64,000 nt of DNA from Elioraea sp. (GTDB lineage Bacteria; Pseudomonadota; Alphaproteobacteria; Acetobacterales; Acetobacteraceae). Positions 31,494 to 41,447 of this stretch are shown in pieces. A model generated the notes under the pieces. The model saw only the letters and a program-made list of their open reading frames with translations, was not told the DNA's origin and did not search any database. The position numbers and the translations under genes were made by a program. Each line of letters begins with the position of its first letter. Within the stretch, counting starts at the first letter, position 1. Location: NCBI RefSeq assembly GCF_022842375.1, contig NZ_JALHPR010000009.1, positions 1 through 64,000 on the forward strand. The letters run 5' to 3'.

Positions 31494-32968
31494 GCGCGCT
31501 CACCGACCTGACGCTCGCCGAAGCCGCGCGGCTGCTCGCCGCGAAGAAGGTGTCGGCGACCGAGCTGACCCAGGCGCATGTCGATGCGATCGAGGCGCTG
31601 GCCTCGCTGAACGCCTTCATCGTGACGACACCCGAGCGCGCGCTGGCCGATGCCAAGCGGGCCGACGGGCGCATCGCTGCCGGCGAGGCAGGGCCGCTCG
31701 AAGGCATTCCGCTCGCGATCAAGGACCTGTTCTGTACCGCCGGCATCCAGACCACCGCCGCGAGCCGCATCCTCGGCGGCTTCGTGCCGCCTTACGAGAG
31801 CACCGTCTCGGCCAATCTCTGGCGCGACGGGGCGGTGTGCCTCGGCAAGACGAACCTCGACGAGTTCGCCATGGGCTCGTCCAACACCACCTCGGCCTAT
31901 GGGAACGTCGTGAACCCGTGGAAGCGCCGCGGCGACAATCGTGACCTGGTGCCAGGCGGCTCCTCAGGCGGCTCGGCGGCCGCGGTGGCAGCACGCCTCT
32001 GCCTCGGTGCGACGGCGACCGACACGGGCGGTTCGATCCGCCAGCCGGCGGCCTTCACCGGCACAGTCGGCATCAAGCCGACCTACGGCCGCTGCTCGCG
32101 CTGGGGGATCGTCGCCTTCGCCTCCTCGCTCGACCAGGCAGGGCCGATGGCGCGCACGGTGGAGGATTGCGCCATCCTGCTCCGCTCCATGGCGGGCCAT
32201 GACCCGAAGGACAGCACCTCGGCCGACATCGCGGTGCCCGACTTTGCGGCGGCGTTGGGCCACGGCGTGAAGGGCCTGCGCATCGGCGTGCCGAAGGAAT
32301 ACCGCCTCGAAGGCCTCTCGCCCGAGATCGCGGCACTCTGGGAACAGGGCATCGCCTGGCTGAAGGAGGCGGGCTGCACGATCCACGAGATCGGCCTGCC
32401 GCATGCGAAATACGCGCTGCCTGCCTACTACATCGTCGCCCCGGCCGAGGCGTCATCCAACCTCGCGCGATATGACGGTGTGCGCTTCGGCCTCCGCGTG
32501 CCGGGCGACAGCCTCGATGCGCAGTATGAGGCGACGCGGGGCGAAGGCTTCGGGGCGGAGGTGCGGCGCCGCATCATGATCGGCACCTATGTGCTGTCGG
32601 CCGGCTACTACGATGCCTATTACCTGAAGGCGCAGAAGGTGAGGGCGCTGATCGCGCGCGACTTCGATGTCGCGTGGGAGAGCGTGGATGCGATCCTGAC
32701 GCCCGCGACGCCCAACGCCGCCTTCGCGATCGGCGAGAACCAGGACGATCCGGTAACGATGTACCTCAACGACATCTTCACGGTGACGGCGAACCTCGCG
32801 GGCCTTCCCGGCATTGCGGTGCCCGCCGGCCTCGACGCGTCGGGCCTGCCGCTGGGGTTGCAGGTGATCGGCCGTGCGTTCGATGAGGAAACCGTGTTCC
32901 GCGTCGGCCGCGCCATCGAACAGGCGGCGGGCTTCACGGCGATGCCGCAGCTCAGGGCGGGGGCGTAG
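31490..32968 (+). CDS. gatA: Asp/Glu-tRNA amidotransferase subunit A
   Basis: Amidase signature '[53 protein letters not shown]'. Confidence 0.98.
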   Translation: MSALTDLTLAEAARLLAAKKVSATELTQAHVDAIEALASLNAFIVTTPERALADAKRADGRIAAGEAGPLEGIPLAIKDLFCTAGIQTTAASRILGGFVPPYESTVSANLWRDGAVCLGKTNLDEFAMGSSNTTSAYGNVVNPWKRRGDNRDLVPGGSSGGSAAAVAARLCLGATATDTGGSIRQPAAFTGTVGIKPTYGRCSRWGIVAFASSLDQAGPMARTVEDCAILLRSMAGHDPKDSTSADIAVPDFAAALGHGVKGLRIGVPKEYRLEGLSPEIAALWEQGIAWLKEAGCTIHEIGLPHAKYALPAYYIVAPAEASSNLARYDGVRFGLRVPGDSLDAQYEATRGEGFGAEVRRRIMIGTYVLSAGYYDAYYLKAQKVRALIARDFDVAWESVDAILTPATPNAAFAIGENQDDPVTMYLNDIFTVTANLAGLPGIAVPAGLDASGLPLGLQVIGRAFDEETVFRVGRAIEQAAGFTAMPQLRAGA

Positions 32969-32971
32969 AGC

Positions 32972-34423
32972 ATGACCTACACACTCGAAGGCACCACCGG
33001 CACGTGGGAGGTCGTCGTCGGCCTCGAGGTGCATGCGCAGGTGATCTCGCAGTCGAAACTGTTCTCGGGTGCTGCCACCGCCTTCGGCGCCGAGCCGAAC
33101 ACGCAGGTGAGCTTCGTCGACGCGGCCTTCCCCGGCATGCTGCCGGTGATCAACGGCGAATGCGTGGCCCAGGCCGTGCGCACCGGGCTCGGCCTCAACG
33201 CACAGATCAATCTCGAGAGCCGGTTCGACAGGAAGAACTACTTCTACGCCGACCTGCCCGCCGGCTACCAGATCAGCCAGTACCAGCACCCGATCGTCGG
33301 CACCGGCGTGGTCACGATCGACCTCGCCGACGGCACGACGAAGGAGATCGGCATCACGCGCCTGCATCTCGAACAGGATGCCGGCAAGTCGCTGCATGAC
33401 CAGCACCCGACCAAGTCCTACATCGACCTGAACCGGGCCGGCGTGGCGCTGATGGAGATCGTGTCGGAACCCGACATCCGCTCACCCGAGGAGGCGGGCG
33501 CGTATCTGACGAAGCTGCGCCAGATCCTCCGCTACCTCGGCACCTGCGACGGCAACATGGAGGAAGGCTCCATGCGCGCGGACGTCAACGTCTCCGTGCG
33601 CAAGGCCGGCGAGGCGTATCGCACGCGCTGCGAGGTGAAGAACGTCAACTCCATCCGCTTCGTCATGCAGGCTGTCGAGGCGGAGGCCCGCCGGCAGATC
33701 GCAGTGTGGGAGGAGGGGGGCGAGGTCGCGCAGGAAACCCGCCTGTTCGACAGCGCGCGCGGCACCACGCGGTCGATGCGCTCGAAGGAGCATGCGCACG
33801 ATTATCGCTACTTCCCCGATCCTGACCTGCTGCCGCTCGTGCTCGATGCCGGGTGGGTCGAAAGCCTGAAGGCGAAGCTGCCGGAACTGCCGGACGCGAA
33901 GGCCGCACGCTTCATGCGTGACTACGGCCTGCCGGCCTACGACGCCCGCGTGCTCGTCGCCGAACAGGCGACGGCGGATTTCTACGAGGCGGTAGCGATT
34001 GGCCGTGACGCGAAGCTCGCCGCCAACTGGATGATGGGCGATTTCTTCGCCGCCCTGAACCGCACCGGGCGAACCATCGCCGACAGCCCAGTCTCCGCCG
34101 CCAACCTCGGCAAGCTGATCGACCTCATCGCGGATGCGACGATCAACGGCCGCATCGCCAAGGAAGTGTTCGAGGCGATGGTCGAGACGGGCGACGATCC
34201 CACAGCGATCGTCGATGCCAAGGGCCTCAGGCAGGTGACCGACACCGGCGCGATCGATGCGGCGGTGGCCGAGGTGCTGGCCAGGAACGCCGACAAGGTG
34301 GCCGAGTACCGCTCGGGCAAGGACAAGCTGTTCGGCTTCTTCGTCGGCCAGGTGATGAAGGCCATGGCAGGCAAGGGCAATCCAGCCCTCGTGAACGACG
34401 TGCTCAGGAAGCAGCTCGGCTAG
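32972..34423 (+). CDS. gatB: Asp/Glu-tRNA amidotransferase subunit B
   Basis: '[23 protein letters not shown]' ... '[24 protein letters not shown]'. Confidence 0.98.
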   Translation: MTYTLEGTTGTWEVVVGLEVHAQVISQSKLFSGAATAFGAEPNTQVSFVDAAFPGMLPVINGECVAQAVRTGLGLNAQINLESRFDRKNYFYADLPAGYQISQYQHPIVGTGVVTIDLADGTTKEIGITRLHLEQDAGKSLHDQHPTKSYIDLNRAGVALMEIVSEPDIRSPEEAGAYLTKLRQILRYLGTCDGNMEEGSMRADVNVSVRKAGEAYRTRCEVKNVNSIRFVMQAVEAEARRQIAVWEEGGEVAQETRLFDSARGTTRSMRSKEHAHDYRYFPDPDLLPLVLDAGWVESLKAKLPELPDAKAARFMRDYGLPAYDARVLVAEQATADFYEAVAIGRDAKLAANWMMGDFFAALNRTGRTIADSPVSAANLGKLIDLIADATINGRIAKEVFEAMVETGDDPTAIVDAKGLRQVTDTGAIDAAVAEVLARNADKVAEYRSGKDKLFGFFVGQVMKAMAGKGNPALVNDVLRKQLG

Positions 34424-34514
34424 TATTCCCAAGTAATGTGAGGCTGAGACCGCCACTCTCACGATGCCGTGATCAGGGTCGTCTTTCCATCCCTGTTCCG
34501 GTACACCATTCGGC

Positions 34515-35246
34515 ATGGCCGGGATCGAACAGATACCGCCGCGTGACATCGCGCGGCGCGGGGCAGTATTTCTCGATTTTGACGGAACGCTCGTCGAGAT
34601 CGCACCAACCCCGGAGGCGATCAGGGTTCCACCGGAGCTTCCGGGCCTGCTCGCCCTCCTGGCGCGGACGACCGAGGGCGCCACCGCGATCCTCTCCGGC
34701 CGCACGATCGAGACGCTCGACCGGTTCCTGAGCCCGACGCGCCTCGCCGCTGCCGGCGAGCATGGCGCCGTGCTTCGGCGCGTGGGCGAGGGCAAGGCAG
34801 AGCGCCAGGCCCATCTCGCCGTGCCAGAGGCTTGGCTAGCCGACGCCGAGGTGCTGGCCGCGAGCCGCCCCGGCGCAATCCTCGAGCGCAAGCCGGTCGG
34901 CTTCACCCTCCACGCCCGCGGCTGCCCCGAGGCGCTGCCGGCCTTCGTCGATGCGCTGTCCGCCATGGTGGCGGCCGACAATCGCTTCGCCCTGCTGCGC
35001 GCGCACATGGCGGTCGAGCTTCGCCCCGCCGGCACCGACAAGGGCCGCGCGCTGATGGCACTCATGGCGCAACCGCCATTCGCGGGGCGCGTTCCGATCT
35101 TCGTCGGCGATGACGTAACGGATGAGGACGCGATTTCCGCGGCCCTCGCACTCGGCGGCATCGGGCTTCGCGTCGCCGATGCCTTCGGCGGCCCCGAAGG
35201 CGTGCGTGCCTGGCTTGCAAGGATCGTGGCGGAGGGAGAGGCATGA
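34515..35246 (+). CDS. otsB: Trehalose-6-phosphate phosphatase
   Basis: HAD motif 'AVFLDFDGTLVEIAPTPEAIRVP' ... 'IFVGDDVTDEDA'; overlaps otsA. Confidence 0.95.
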   Translation: MAGIEQIPPRDIARRGAVFLDFDGTLVEIAPTPEAIRVPPELPGLLALLARTTEGATAILSGRTIETLDRFLSPTRLAAAGEHGAVLRRVGEGKAERQAHLAVPEAWLADAEVLAASRPGAILERKPVGFTLHARGCPEALPAFVDALSAMVAADNRFALLRAHMAVELRPAGTDKGRALMALMAQPPFAGRVPIFVGDDVTDEDAISAALALGGIGLRVADAFGGPEGVRAWLARIVAEGEA

Positions 35247-36595
35247 AACGGCTGGTCATCGTCTCCAACCGCGTGCCCTCGCCGAAGCCGCGCGGCGCGC
35301 CACAGGCAGGTGGGCTTGCCGTGGCCCTCGCCGAGGCGCTGGCGGGCCGCGAGGCGCTCTGGTTCGGGTGGTCGGGCGAGACCTCCGACACACCAGGGCC
35401 CCCCGCGATCGCCACCGCCGGCAGCACGCGCTTCGCGACGATCGACCTGACGGCAGCGGAGAAGCGCGGCTACTACGGGGGCTTCTCGAACGGCACGCTC
35501 TGGCCGCTGCTGCACTACCGCATGGGGCTCGCCGAGTTCCGGCGCGACGAGCATGAGACGTGGCGCGCGGTGAACGACAGGTTCGCGGCAACGCTCGCCC
35601 CCCTGCTGCGACCGGACGACGTGATCTGGGTTCACGATTTCCATCACTTTCCCCTCGCGGCCGCGCTGCGCGCGCAAGGGTGCCACCAGCGCATCGGCTT
35701 CTTCCTGCATGTGCCGTTTCCGCCCGCCGCGCTGTTCGATGCGCTGCCGCAGGGTGCGAGGCTGCTCGCCGATCTCGCCGCGTTCGACCTCCTCGGCGTG
35801 CAGACAGAGGCCGATGCGGTGAACATGCGCGATGCCCTGGCCGGCATCGGCGCCTCCGCTCCCGTCACGGCCTTTCCTGTCGGCATCGATTCGCAGAGCT
35901 TCGCCCGCGAGGCTGCGCGCGCCGCGTCGCTGCCCGAGGCCCGCAGGCTGGCCGAAAGCCTGGGCGGCCGGGCGCTCATCCTCGGCGTCGACCGGCTCGA
36001 CTATTCCAAGGGCCTGCCGCAGCGCTTCCGCGGCTATGCCGCGCTTCTGAAGCGCTTCCCGGAGCATCGACGGCGCGTGACCTTCCTCCAGGTCGCTCCC
36101 GTCAGCCGCAACGAGGTGGCGCAGTACCGCGCGCTCCGCCGCGAACTCGACGAGCTTGCCGGGCGCATCAACGGCGAACATGGCGAGATCGACTGGATCC
36201 CCATCCGCTGGATGACGCGGGCACTGCCGCGCGCGACGCTCGCTGGCTTCCACCGCCTCGCGCGGGTCGGCCTGGTCACACCCCTGCGCGATGGCATGAA
36301 CCTGGTGGCGAAGGAGTTCGTCGCGGCACAGGACCATGACGACCCCGGCGTTCTTGTTCTCTCGCGCTTCGCCGGTGCCGCGGCAGAACTCAAGGGGGCG
36401 ATCCTCGTCAACCCGCATGACCCCGACGAGATCGCCGAGGGGCTGGACGCGGCGCTGCGCATGGGGGTTGAGGAGCGGCGCACGCGGGCGGCGCTGGACC
36501 GCGCGATGCTCGCCACCAACAGCGCCGCCGATTGGGCGAAGGGCTACCTCGCCGCGCTCGAGGCCACCGGCGAGAGCATGCGCGGCGCTGCCTGA
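35243..36595 (+). CDS. otsA: Trehalose-6-phosphate synthase
   Basis: GT20: 'LVIVSNRVPSP', 'WVHDFHHFPLAAALR', 'LGVDRLDYSKGLPQRF', 'TPLRDGMNLVAKEFVAAQ'. Confidence 0.96.
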   Translation: MKRLVIVSNRVPSPKPRGAPQAGGLAVALAEALAGREALWFGWSGETSDTPGPPAIATAGSTRFATIDLTAAEKRGYYGGFSNGTLWPLLHYRMGLAEFRRDEHETWRAVNDRFAATLAPLLRPDDVIWVHDFHHFPLAAALRAQGCHQRIGFFLHVPFPPAALFDALPQGARLLADLAAFDLLGVQTEADAVNMRDALAGIGASAPVTAFPVGIDSQSFAREAARAASLPEARRLAESLGGRALILGVDRLDYSKGLPQRFRGYAALLKRFPEHRRRVTFLQVAPVSRNEVAQYRALRRELDELAGRINGEHGEIDWIPIRWMTRALPRATLAGFHRLARVGLVTPLRDGMNLVAKEFVAAQDHDDPGVLVLSRFAGAAAELKGAILVNPHDPDEIAEGLDAALRMGVEERRTRAALDRAMLATNSAADWAKGYLAALEATGESMRGAA

Positions 36596-36678
36596 GCCCG
36601 CTCCCCATTCCACCGCGCCCCATTCCACCGCAAACGCGCATGCTCTAGCGTCCGCCCCTCAACGCCACGGGGGACCGG

Positions 36679-37317
36679 ATGATCGACCTCTACAGCTTCG
36701 ACACGCCGAACGGCCGCAAGATTTCCGTCGCACTCGAGGAGATGGGCCTGCCCTACACGGTGCATGTCGTCGACATCACGAAGGACGAGCAATTTGCGCC
36801 CGCCTTCCTCGCGATCGCGCCGAACAACAAGATCCCCGCCATCGTCGACCATGCGGGGCCCAAGGGAACCCCGGTAAGCGTGTTCGAGAGCGGCGCGATC
36901 CTGCTCTACCTCGCCGCGAAGACTGGCCGCTTCATGCCTGCAGCGCTCGAGGAGCAGGTCGCGGTGTGGGAGTGGCTGATGTGGCAGGTGGGCGGCTTCG
37001 GGCCGATGCCGGGGCAGGTGCATGTCTATCTCCAGGTGCAGGACGAGGCGGCCCGCGCGCACCCGCTCGCGCGCTACCAGAAGGAGACGAACCGGCTCTA
37101 CGGCGTTCTCGACGCGCGACTTGCGGGGCGTGACTTCGTCGCGACCACGGGCGAGCCCTCGATCGCCGATTTCGCCATCCTCGGCTGGGCCTGGCGGCAT
37201 GAGCGCCACCGCGTCGACCTCGCCGCCCTGCCCAACGTGAAGGCCTGGTACGAGCGGATGATGGCGCGGCCCGCCGTTATGCGCGGCTTTGCCGTGCCGA
37301 TGCGGCACGCAGCCTGA
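36679..37317 (+). CDS. Glutathione S-transferase family protein (YfcG/nu-class-like)
   Basis: 'MIDLYSFDTPNGRKISVALEEMGLPYTVHVVDITKDEQFAPAFLAIAPNNKIPAI'. Confidence 0.9.
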   Translation: MIDLYSFDTPNGRKISVALEEMGLPYTVHVVDITKDEQFAPAFLAIAPNNKIPAIVDHAGPKGTPVSVFESGAILLYLAAKTGRFMPAALEEQVAVWEWLMWQVGGFGPMPGQVHVYLQVQDEAARAHPLARYQKETNRLYGVLDARLAGRDFVATTGEPSIADFAILGWAWRHERHRVDLAALPNVKAWYERMMARPAVMRGFAVPMRHAA

Positions 37318-37343
37318 GCGGGCCCCGGCAGGCGACCCGGGCG

Positions 37344-38471
37344 ATGGCCGACGGGCTCAGGCCGTTCGGGAGCCGCAGCGCACTGATCGAGGGCGCCATC
37401 GCGTTCGTGCTGCTGGGCGCGCTCGTCGTCGCATGCCTGACGATCCTCAGGCCCTTCATCTCGCCGATCCTGCTGGCCGGCGTTCTCGTCCACGCGACCT
37501 GGTTCGGCCAGGCCTGGCTTACGCCACGGATCGGCCGCACCTGGGGTGCTGCGACGATGGTGCTGCTCGCCTCCGTCGTGCTCGTGGTGCCGCTGGTGCT
37601 GATCGTGCCGGGGCTTGCCGGCAACCTGACGGGCGCCGGCGATGTCGCGCGGCGCATCGGGGCGGCGCTGCCGCTGCTCGCCCCGCCCTGGATCGCCGGC
37701 CTGCCGCTGATCGGCAGCGCGCTTGACGGGCTCTGGGCCGAGGTGGCACCCGCGCTCGCCGAGGGAGGCGAGGCGCTGCGCCTGCTGATCGAGCCGCACA
37801 CGGCAGCCCTCGGGCGCATGGCGCTCGCCTTCGCGCTGGCCGTGGGGGAGGGGCTGTTGCAGCTCCTGTTCGCACTGCTGGTGGCGTTCTTCCTGTATCG
37901 CGACGGCGAGGCGCTGGTGCTTCGCCTCAAGGCGATCGCCCAGCGTGTCGGCAGCCAGCGCGCGCTCGAGCTGCTGCAGTTGACGGGCGATACGGTGCGC
38001 GGCGTCGTGTGGGGCCTGATCGGCACCGGCATCCTGCAGGGCATCCTGGCCTGGATCGGCTTCATGATCGCCGGCGTTCCCGGGGCGGCGGTGCTCGGCT
38101 TCATGACGGTGCTGCTGTCGATCGTTCAGGTCGGCGCGCCGATCCTCTGGGCCTCGGCCGCCGCCTGGCTGTTCGCGGAGGGCGAGACGGGCTGGGGCCT
38201 GTTCATGCTCGTCTGGGGCGGCATCGCGGTGAGCTCGACCGACAACATCATCCGCCCCTGGCTGATCAGCCGTGGCGCGAACCTGCCGCTGATCCTGATC
38301 ATCCTCGGCGTGATCGGCGGGCTGTTGGCGTTCGGGTTCCTCGGCTTGTTCCTCGGCCCGGTGCTGCTGGCCGTTGCCTGGCGGCTGGTGGAGCGGTGGA
38401 CGGAGAAGGCGGTGCGGGCGGAGGCCGAGGTTGCGGCTCAGCCGGAGCGGGACGACGCTTCGTTGACGTGA
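37344..38471 (+). CDS. AI-2E family transporter (YdiK-like)
   Basis: 375 aa polytopic; 'LFALLVAFFLYRDGEAL' ... 'SSTDNIIRPWLISRGANLPLILIILGVIGGLLAFGFLGLFLGPVLLA'. Confidence 0.85.
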   Translation: MADGLRPFGSRSALIEGAIAFVLLGALVVACLTILRPFISPILLAGVLVHATWFGQAWLTPRIGRTWGAATMVLLASVVLVVPLVLIVPGLAGNLTGAGDVARRIGAALPLLAPPWIAGLPLIGSALDGLWAEVAPALAEGGEALRLLIEPHTAALGRMALAFALAVGEGLLQLLFALLVAFFLYRDGEALVLRLKAIAQRVGSQRALELLQLTGDTVRGVVWGLIGTGILQGILAWIGFMIAGVPGAAVLGFMTVLLSIVQVGAPILWASAAAWLFAEGETGWGLFMLVWGGIAVSSTDNIIRPWLISRGANLPLILIILGVIGGLLAFGFLGLFLGPVLLAVAWRLVERWTEKAVRAEAEVAAQPERDDASLT

Positions 38472-38529
38472 GGGGGGTGGCCCGGTAGAAGCGGTGCGTT
38501 GCATATGCCGTGCACACACCGCTCTCGGC

Positions 38530-38622
38530 GGAGGGGTGGCCGAGCGGCTGAAGGCGGCAGTTTGCTAAACTGTTGTAGGGGGTCAACTCCTACCGTGGGT
38601 TCGAATCCCATCCCCTCCGCCA
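38530..38622 (+). tRNA. tRNA-Ser (anticodon GCU)
   Basis: GGAGGGG acceptor pairing CCCCTCC, long variable arm, TTCGAAT T-loop, anticodon loop TTTGCTAAA, encoded CCA. Confidence 0.95.
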
Positions 38623-38725
38623 AAACGCTCCGGTCCTGGGCTTCGCTCCTGCGGTCGTTGGCTTGATGGGCGCGCACGGCGCGCCCACGGGCGGACGCAG
38701 GATGCCATCGACGGCGCAAGGCCGC

Positions 38726-39529
38726 TCATGCGCCTGCAGGCCCCGGAAGCAGCCCCGTTCTCGCGAGCGCCTTGGGAAGGCTTCCTTCGACCAGTGAGGT
38801 CGCAGCGAGGCGAAGCGTCTCACGTTGCTCTAGGGGCATCTCGGTCCACTCCTGGCCACGCCAGGTGAAGTCCAGCCTGACCAGCGGCAGCGTCTCGACG
38901 TTCCAGCGCCAATACAGGGTCTGCATCATCTGCGTTGGCGCCACGGCCACTAGCGGATCGAGCGTTCTTCCGTCGATCACGACAGCCTTGTACGCAACCG
39001 CGAAAGCTGACTGCGCAGTGAGGCCGCCCTGCTCGCTCCGGGCGATCCGGCCAGTGACGCGGAGCCCATACGGCATCGTCTGGCCGGACCCGACGATCGG
39101 AAAGTCCTGTGCCTTCACCGATGCGGTCATGACGAGCACGAGCGCATCGACCGCACCGGGCGTCACGCGCGCGCGCAGCAGATCGCCGAGCCGGGTCTCG
39201 GGCGTCCGAAAGCCAACTGGCCGCTGCGTCTCGACGATCGCTGCCGGATCCAGCTGGACTTCGACAAGCGTGTGGTGAGGTTCGAGCAGTCGACGCGCGA
39301 GGGCGAGGCTCTGTGCATTCAGCGGCCAATCGACAGTCACCGTCTTGGGAAGGCTGTCAAAGACCGTGATGCCGGAAAACGTCAATTCGAGCTGCGGGTC
39401 GAAGGCAGTCACCACGCCGATGCGCCGGCGCTCCTGCAGCGCGCCCGGCGGCAGGCTTGGCGGCGCGACGGTGACGCAGCCTGCGAGCCCGAACGCCGAC
39501 GCACCGGCGATGAGGTCACGACGCCGCAT
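38726..39529 (-). CDS. Hypothetical lipoprotein
   Basis: Starts MRRRDLIAGASAFGLAGCVTVAPP (lipobox LAGC); no family recognised. Confidence 0.65.
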   Translation of the reverse strand: MRRRDLIAGASAFGLAGCVTVAPPSLPPGALQERRRIGVVTAFDPQLELTFSGITVFDSLPKTVTVDWPLNAQSLALARRLLEPHHTLVEVQLDPAAIVETQRPVGFRTPETRLGDLLRARVTPGAVDALVLVMTASVKAQDFPIVGSGQTMPYGLRVTGRIARSEQGGLTAQSAFAVAYKAVVIDGRTLDPLVAVAPTQMMQTLYWRWNVETLPLVRLDFTWRGQEWTEMPLEQRETLRLAATSLVEGSLPKALARTGLLPGPAGA

Positions 39530-39652
39530 CACAATGCTCCGCTGAAATGAGTCTCGGCGCCACTCTCGCGTGCGTCCGGCGGCGGCGCAATCGCCGCGTG
39601 CACGACATCGCCCCCGCCCCAATGCAATCCCGACAATTCCCGACGCGCTTCC

Positions 39653-39681
39653 TTGACAGTCCCGCAACGGACCGCTCTTGT
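39653..39681 (+). promoter_or_regulatory. Candidate sigma70-type promoter for the TRAP operon
   Basis: Exact TTGACA (39653-39658), 17-bp spacer, TCTTGT (3/6 to TATAAT). Confidence 0.35.
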
Positions 39682-39719
39682 TGCGATCAACGAAGCACAG
39701 TCACAGGGGAGATGTGTCC

Positions 39720-40790
39720 ATGCGAGAAGCGTCGTCGTTGCGCGGAGTGTTTGCCGCGGGTTGCATCGGCATCGCCGCCGCGCTTGCGCTGCCGAGCGTT
39801 GCCGAGGCACAGCAGCAGCAGCGCCTGCGCTGGCAGATGGCAAGCGGATATCCCTCGAGCCTCGTGCATCTCGGCACCATGGGAAAGCGCGTCGAGACGC
39901 AGATCGCCGCGATCTCCGGCGGCACGTTCGAAATCCGCTTCATGGAACCCGGCGCGCTCGTCCCCGCGCTGCAGGTGCTCGACGGCGTCTCGAACGGCTC
40001 GATCGAGGCCGGCTGGGTCTCGGCCGGCCAGTATGCCGGGCGCAACACCGCACTCGCGCTCTTCTCCGCCGTTCCGTTCGGCCCCGAGGCAGGCGAGTTC
40101 ATGGCGTGGATGCGCTACGGCGGCGGCCAGGCGTTGATGGACGAGGTGCACGCGAAGTACAACGTCAAGTCGATCGTCTGCGGCATCACCCCGCCGGAAG
40201 CCTCGGGCTGGTTCCGCACCGAGATCAAGACGCTGGGTGACCTGCGCGGCATCCGCATGCGCTTCTTCGGCCTCGGCGCCCGCGTGGTGAACAAGCTCGG
40301 CGTGCAGACGACGAACCAGCCCGCCGGCGAACTGTTCCAGGCGTTGCAGCTCGGCACGATCGACGCGACCGAGTTCGGCCAGCCCGCTCTCGACCTCGGC
40401 ATGGGCCTGCACCAAGTGGCCAAGCACTACTACTTCCCGGGCTGGCACCAGCCCGCCTCGCTCTACCACCTCTATGTCCACAAGCCGCTGTGGGATGGCT
40501 TGAGCGCGCAGCGCAAGGCGATGGTCGAAAGCGTGTGCGACGCCAACGTCGTGTTCGGCCTGGCCGAGGGCGAGGCGCTGCAGTTCGCCGCGATGCAGGA
40601 ACTCCAGCGCCGCGGCGTCACGTTCCACACCTGGGGTCCCGAGTTCATCGCAGCCTTCCGCAAGGGCTGGGACGAGGTGGTCGTCGAGGAGAATGCCTCG
40701 AACCCCGATTTCAAGAAGGTGTGGGACTCGCTCACCGCGTTCCGCGCCAACTACAAGATCTGGGGCGACCTCGGCTATCTGCGGAACTGA
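39720..40790 (+). CDS. TRAP transporter substrate-binding protein (DctP family)
   Basis: Signal peptide; 'LRWQMASGYPSSLVHLGTMGKRVETQIAAISGGTFEIRFMEPGALVPALQVLDGVSNGSIEAG'. Confidence 0.93.
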   Translation: MREASSLRGVFAAGCIGIAAALALPSVAEAQQQQRLRWQMASGYPSSLVHLGTMGKRVETQIAAISGGTFEIRFMEPGALVPALQVLDGVSNGSIEAGWVSAGQYAGRNTALALFSAVPFGPEAGEFMAWMRYGGGQALMDEVHAKYNVKSIVCGITPPEASGWFRTEIKTLGDLRGIRMRFFGLGARVVNKLGVQTTNQPAGELFQALQLGTIDATEFGQPALDLGMGLHQVAKHYYFPGWHQPASLYHLYVHKPLWDGLSAQRKAMVESVCDANVVFGLAEGEALQFAAMQELQRRGVTFHTWGPEFIAAFRKGWDEVVVEENASNPDFKKVWDSLTAFRANYKIWGDLGYLRN

Positions 40791-40874
40791 CGCCATGACC
40801 ACCGGGTGGGCCGTGCGATCGCCTCGCGCGGCCCACCGTCGTTTCAAACCCTTTCACTCCAGGCGCTCAGCCAC

Positions 40875-41447
40875 ATGAACGCTGGCCTTTCGCGTGCGCT
40901 GCTGCGGCTTGCCGGCTGGCTCGAGATCCTGCCGCGGCGCTGCCTCCAGATCGTTGCCTGGATGATGGTGCTGATGGTCGCGGCCATCGTGTTCGAGGTG
41001 ATCACGCGGCGCCTGCGCGTGGAGGTGCCGATCATCACCTCCGTTCGCCTGCTCGAGCTGCAATGGCATTTCCACGTCACGCTGTTCATGCTCTCGCTCG
41101 CCTATGGCTACCTGCGCAACGTGCATGTGCGGATCGACATGGCGGTGAGCGGATTGTCGGAGCGCACGCGGGCGTGGATCGAGCTCGCCGGCCTTCTGAT
41201 CCTGTTCCTGCCCTTCGTCATCATGCTGATGCGCTGGGGCTTCGTGTTCTGGGAGGCGTCGTGGCGCTTCAACGAGGCGTCTGACAATCCCTCCGGCCTG
41301 CCGCATCGCTGGCTGATCAAGCCGGTGATGCCGATCGGCGCGCTGCTGCTCATCATGGCGGGGACGTGCAACATGCTCAGGCTGCTGGTGTTCCTGTTCG
41401 GCCCGCGCGCCGAGGCTGAGCGTGCCCAGCCGGTGATCGCGCGATGA
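40875..41447 (+). CDS. TRAP transporter small permease (DctQ family)
   Basis: 'LELQWHFHVTLFMLSLAYGYLRNVHVRIDM', four TMs; overlaps next gene. Confidence 0.92.
   Translation: MNAGLSRALLRLAGWLEILPRRCLQIVAWMMVLMVAAIVFEVITRRLRVEVPIITSVRLLELQWHFHVTLFMLSLAYGYLRNVHVRIDMAVSGLSERTRAWIELAGLLILFLPFVIMLMRWGFVFWEASWRFNEASDNPSGLPHRWLIKPVMPIGALLLIMAGTCNMLRLLVFLFGPRAEAERAQPVIAR

Noticed and set aside
33482-36628. 1048-aa ORF on - strand across gatB/otsB/otsA
   Set aside because: Spans three well-supported genes on the other strand; GC-driven open antisense frame.
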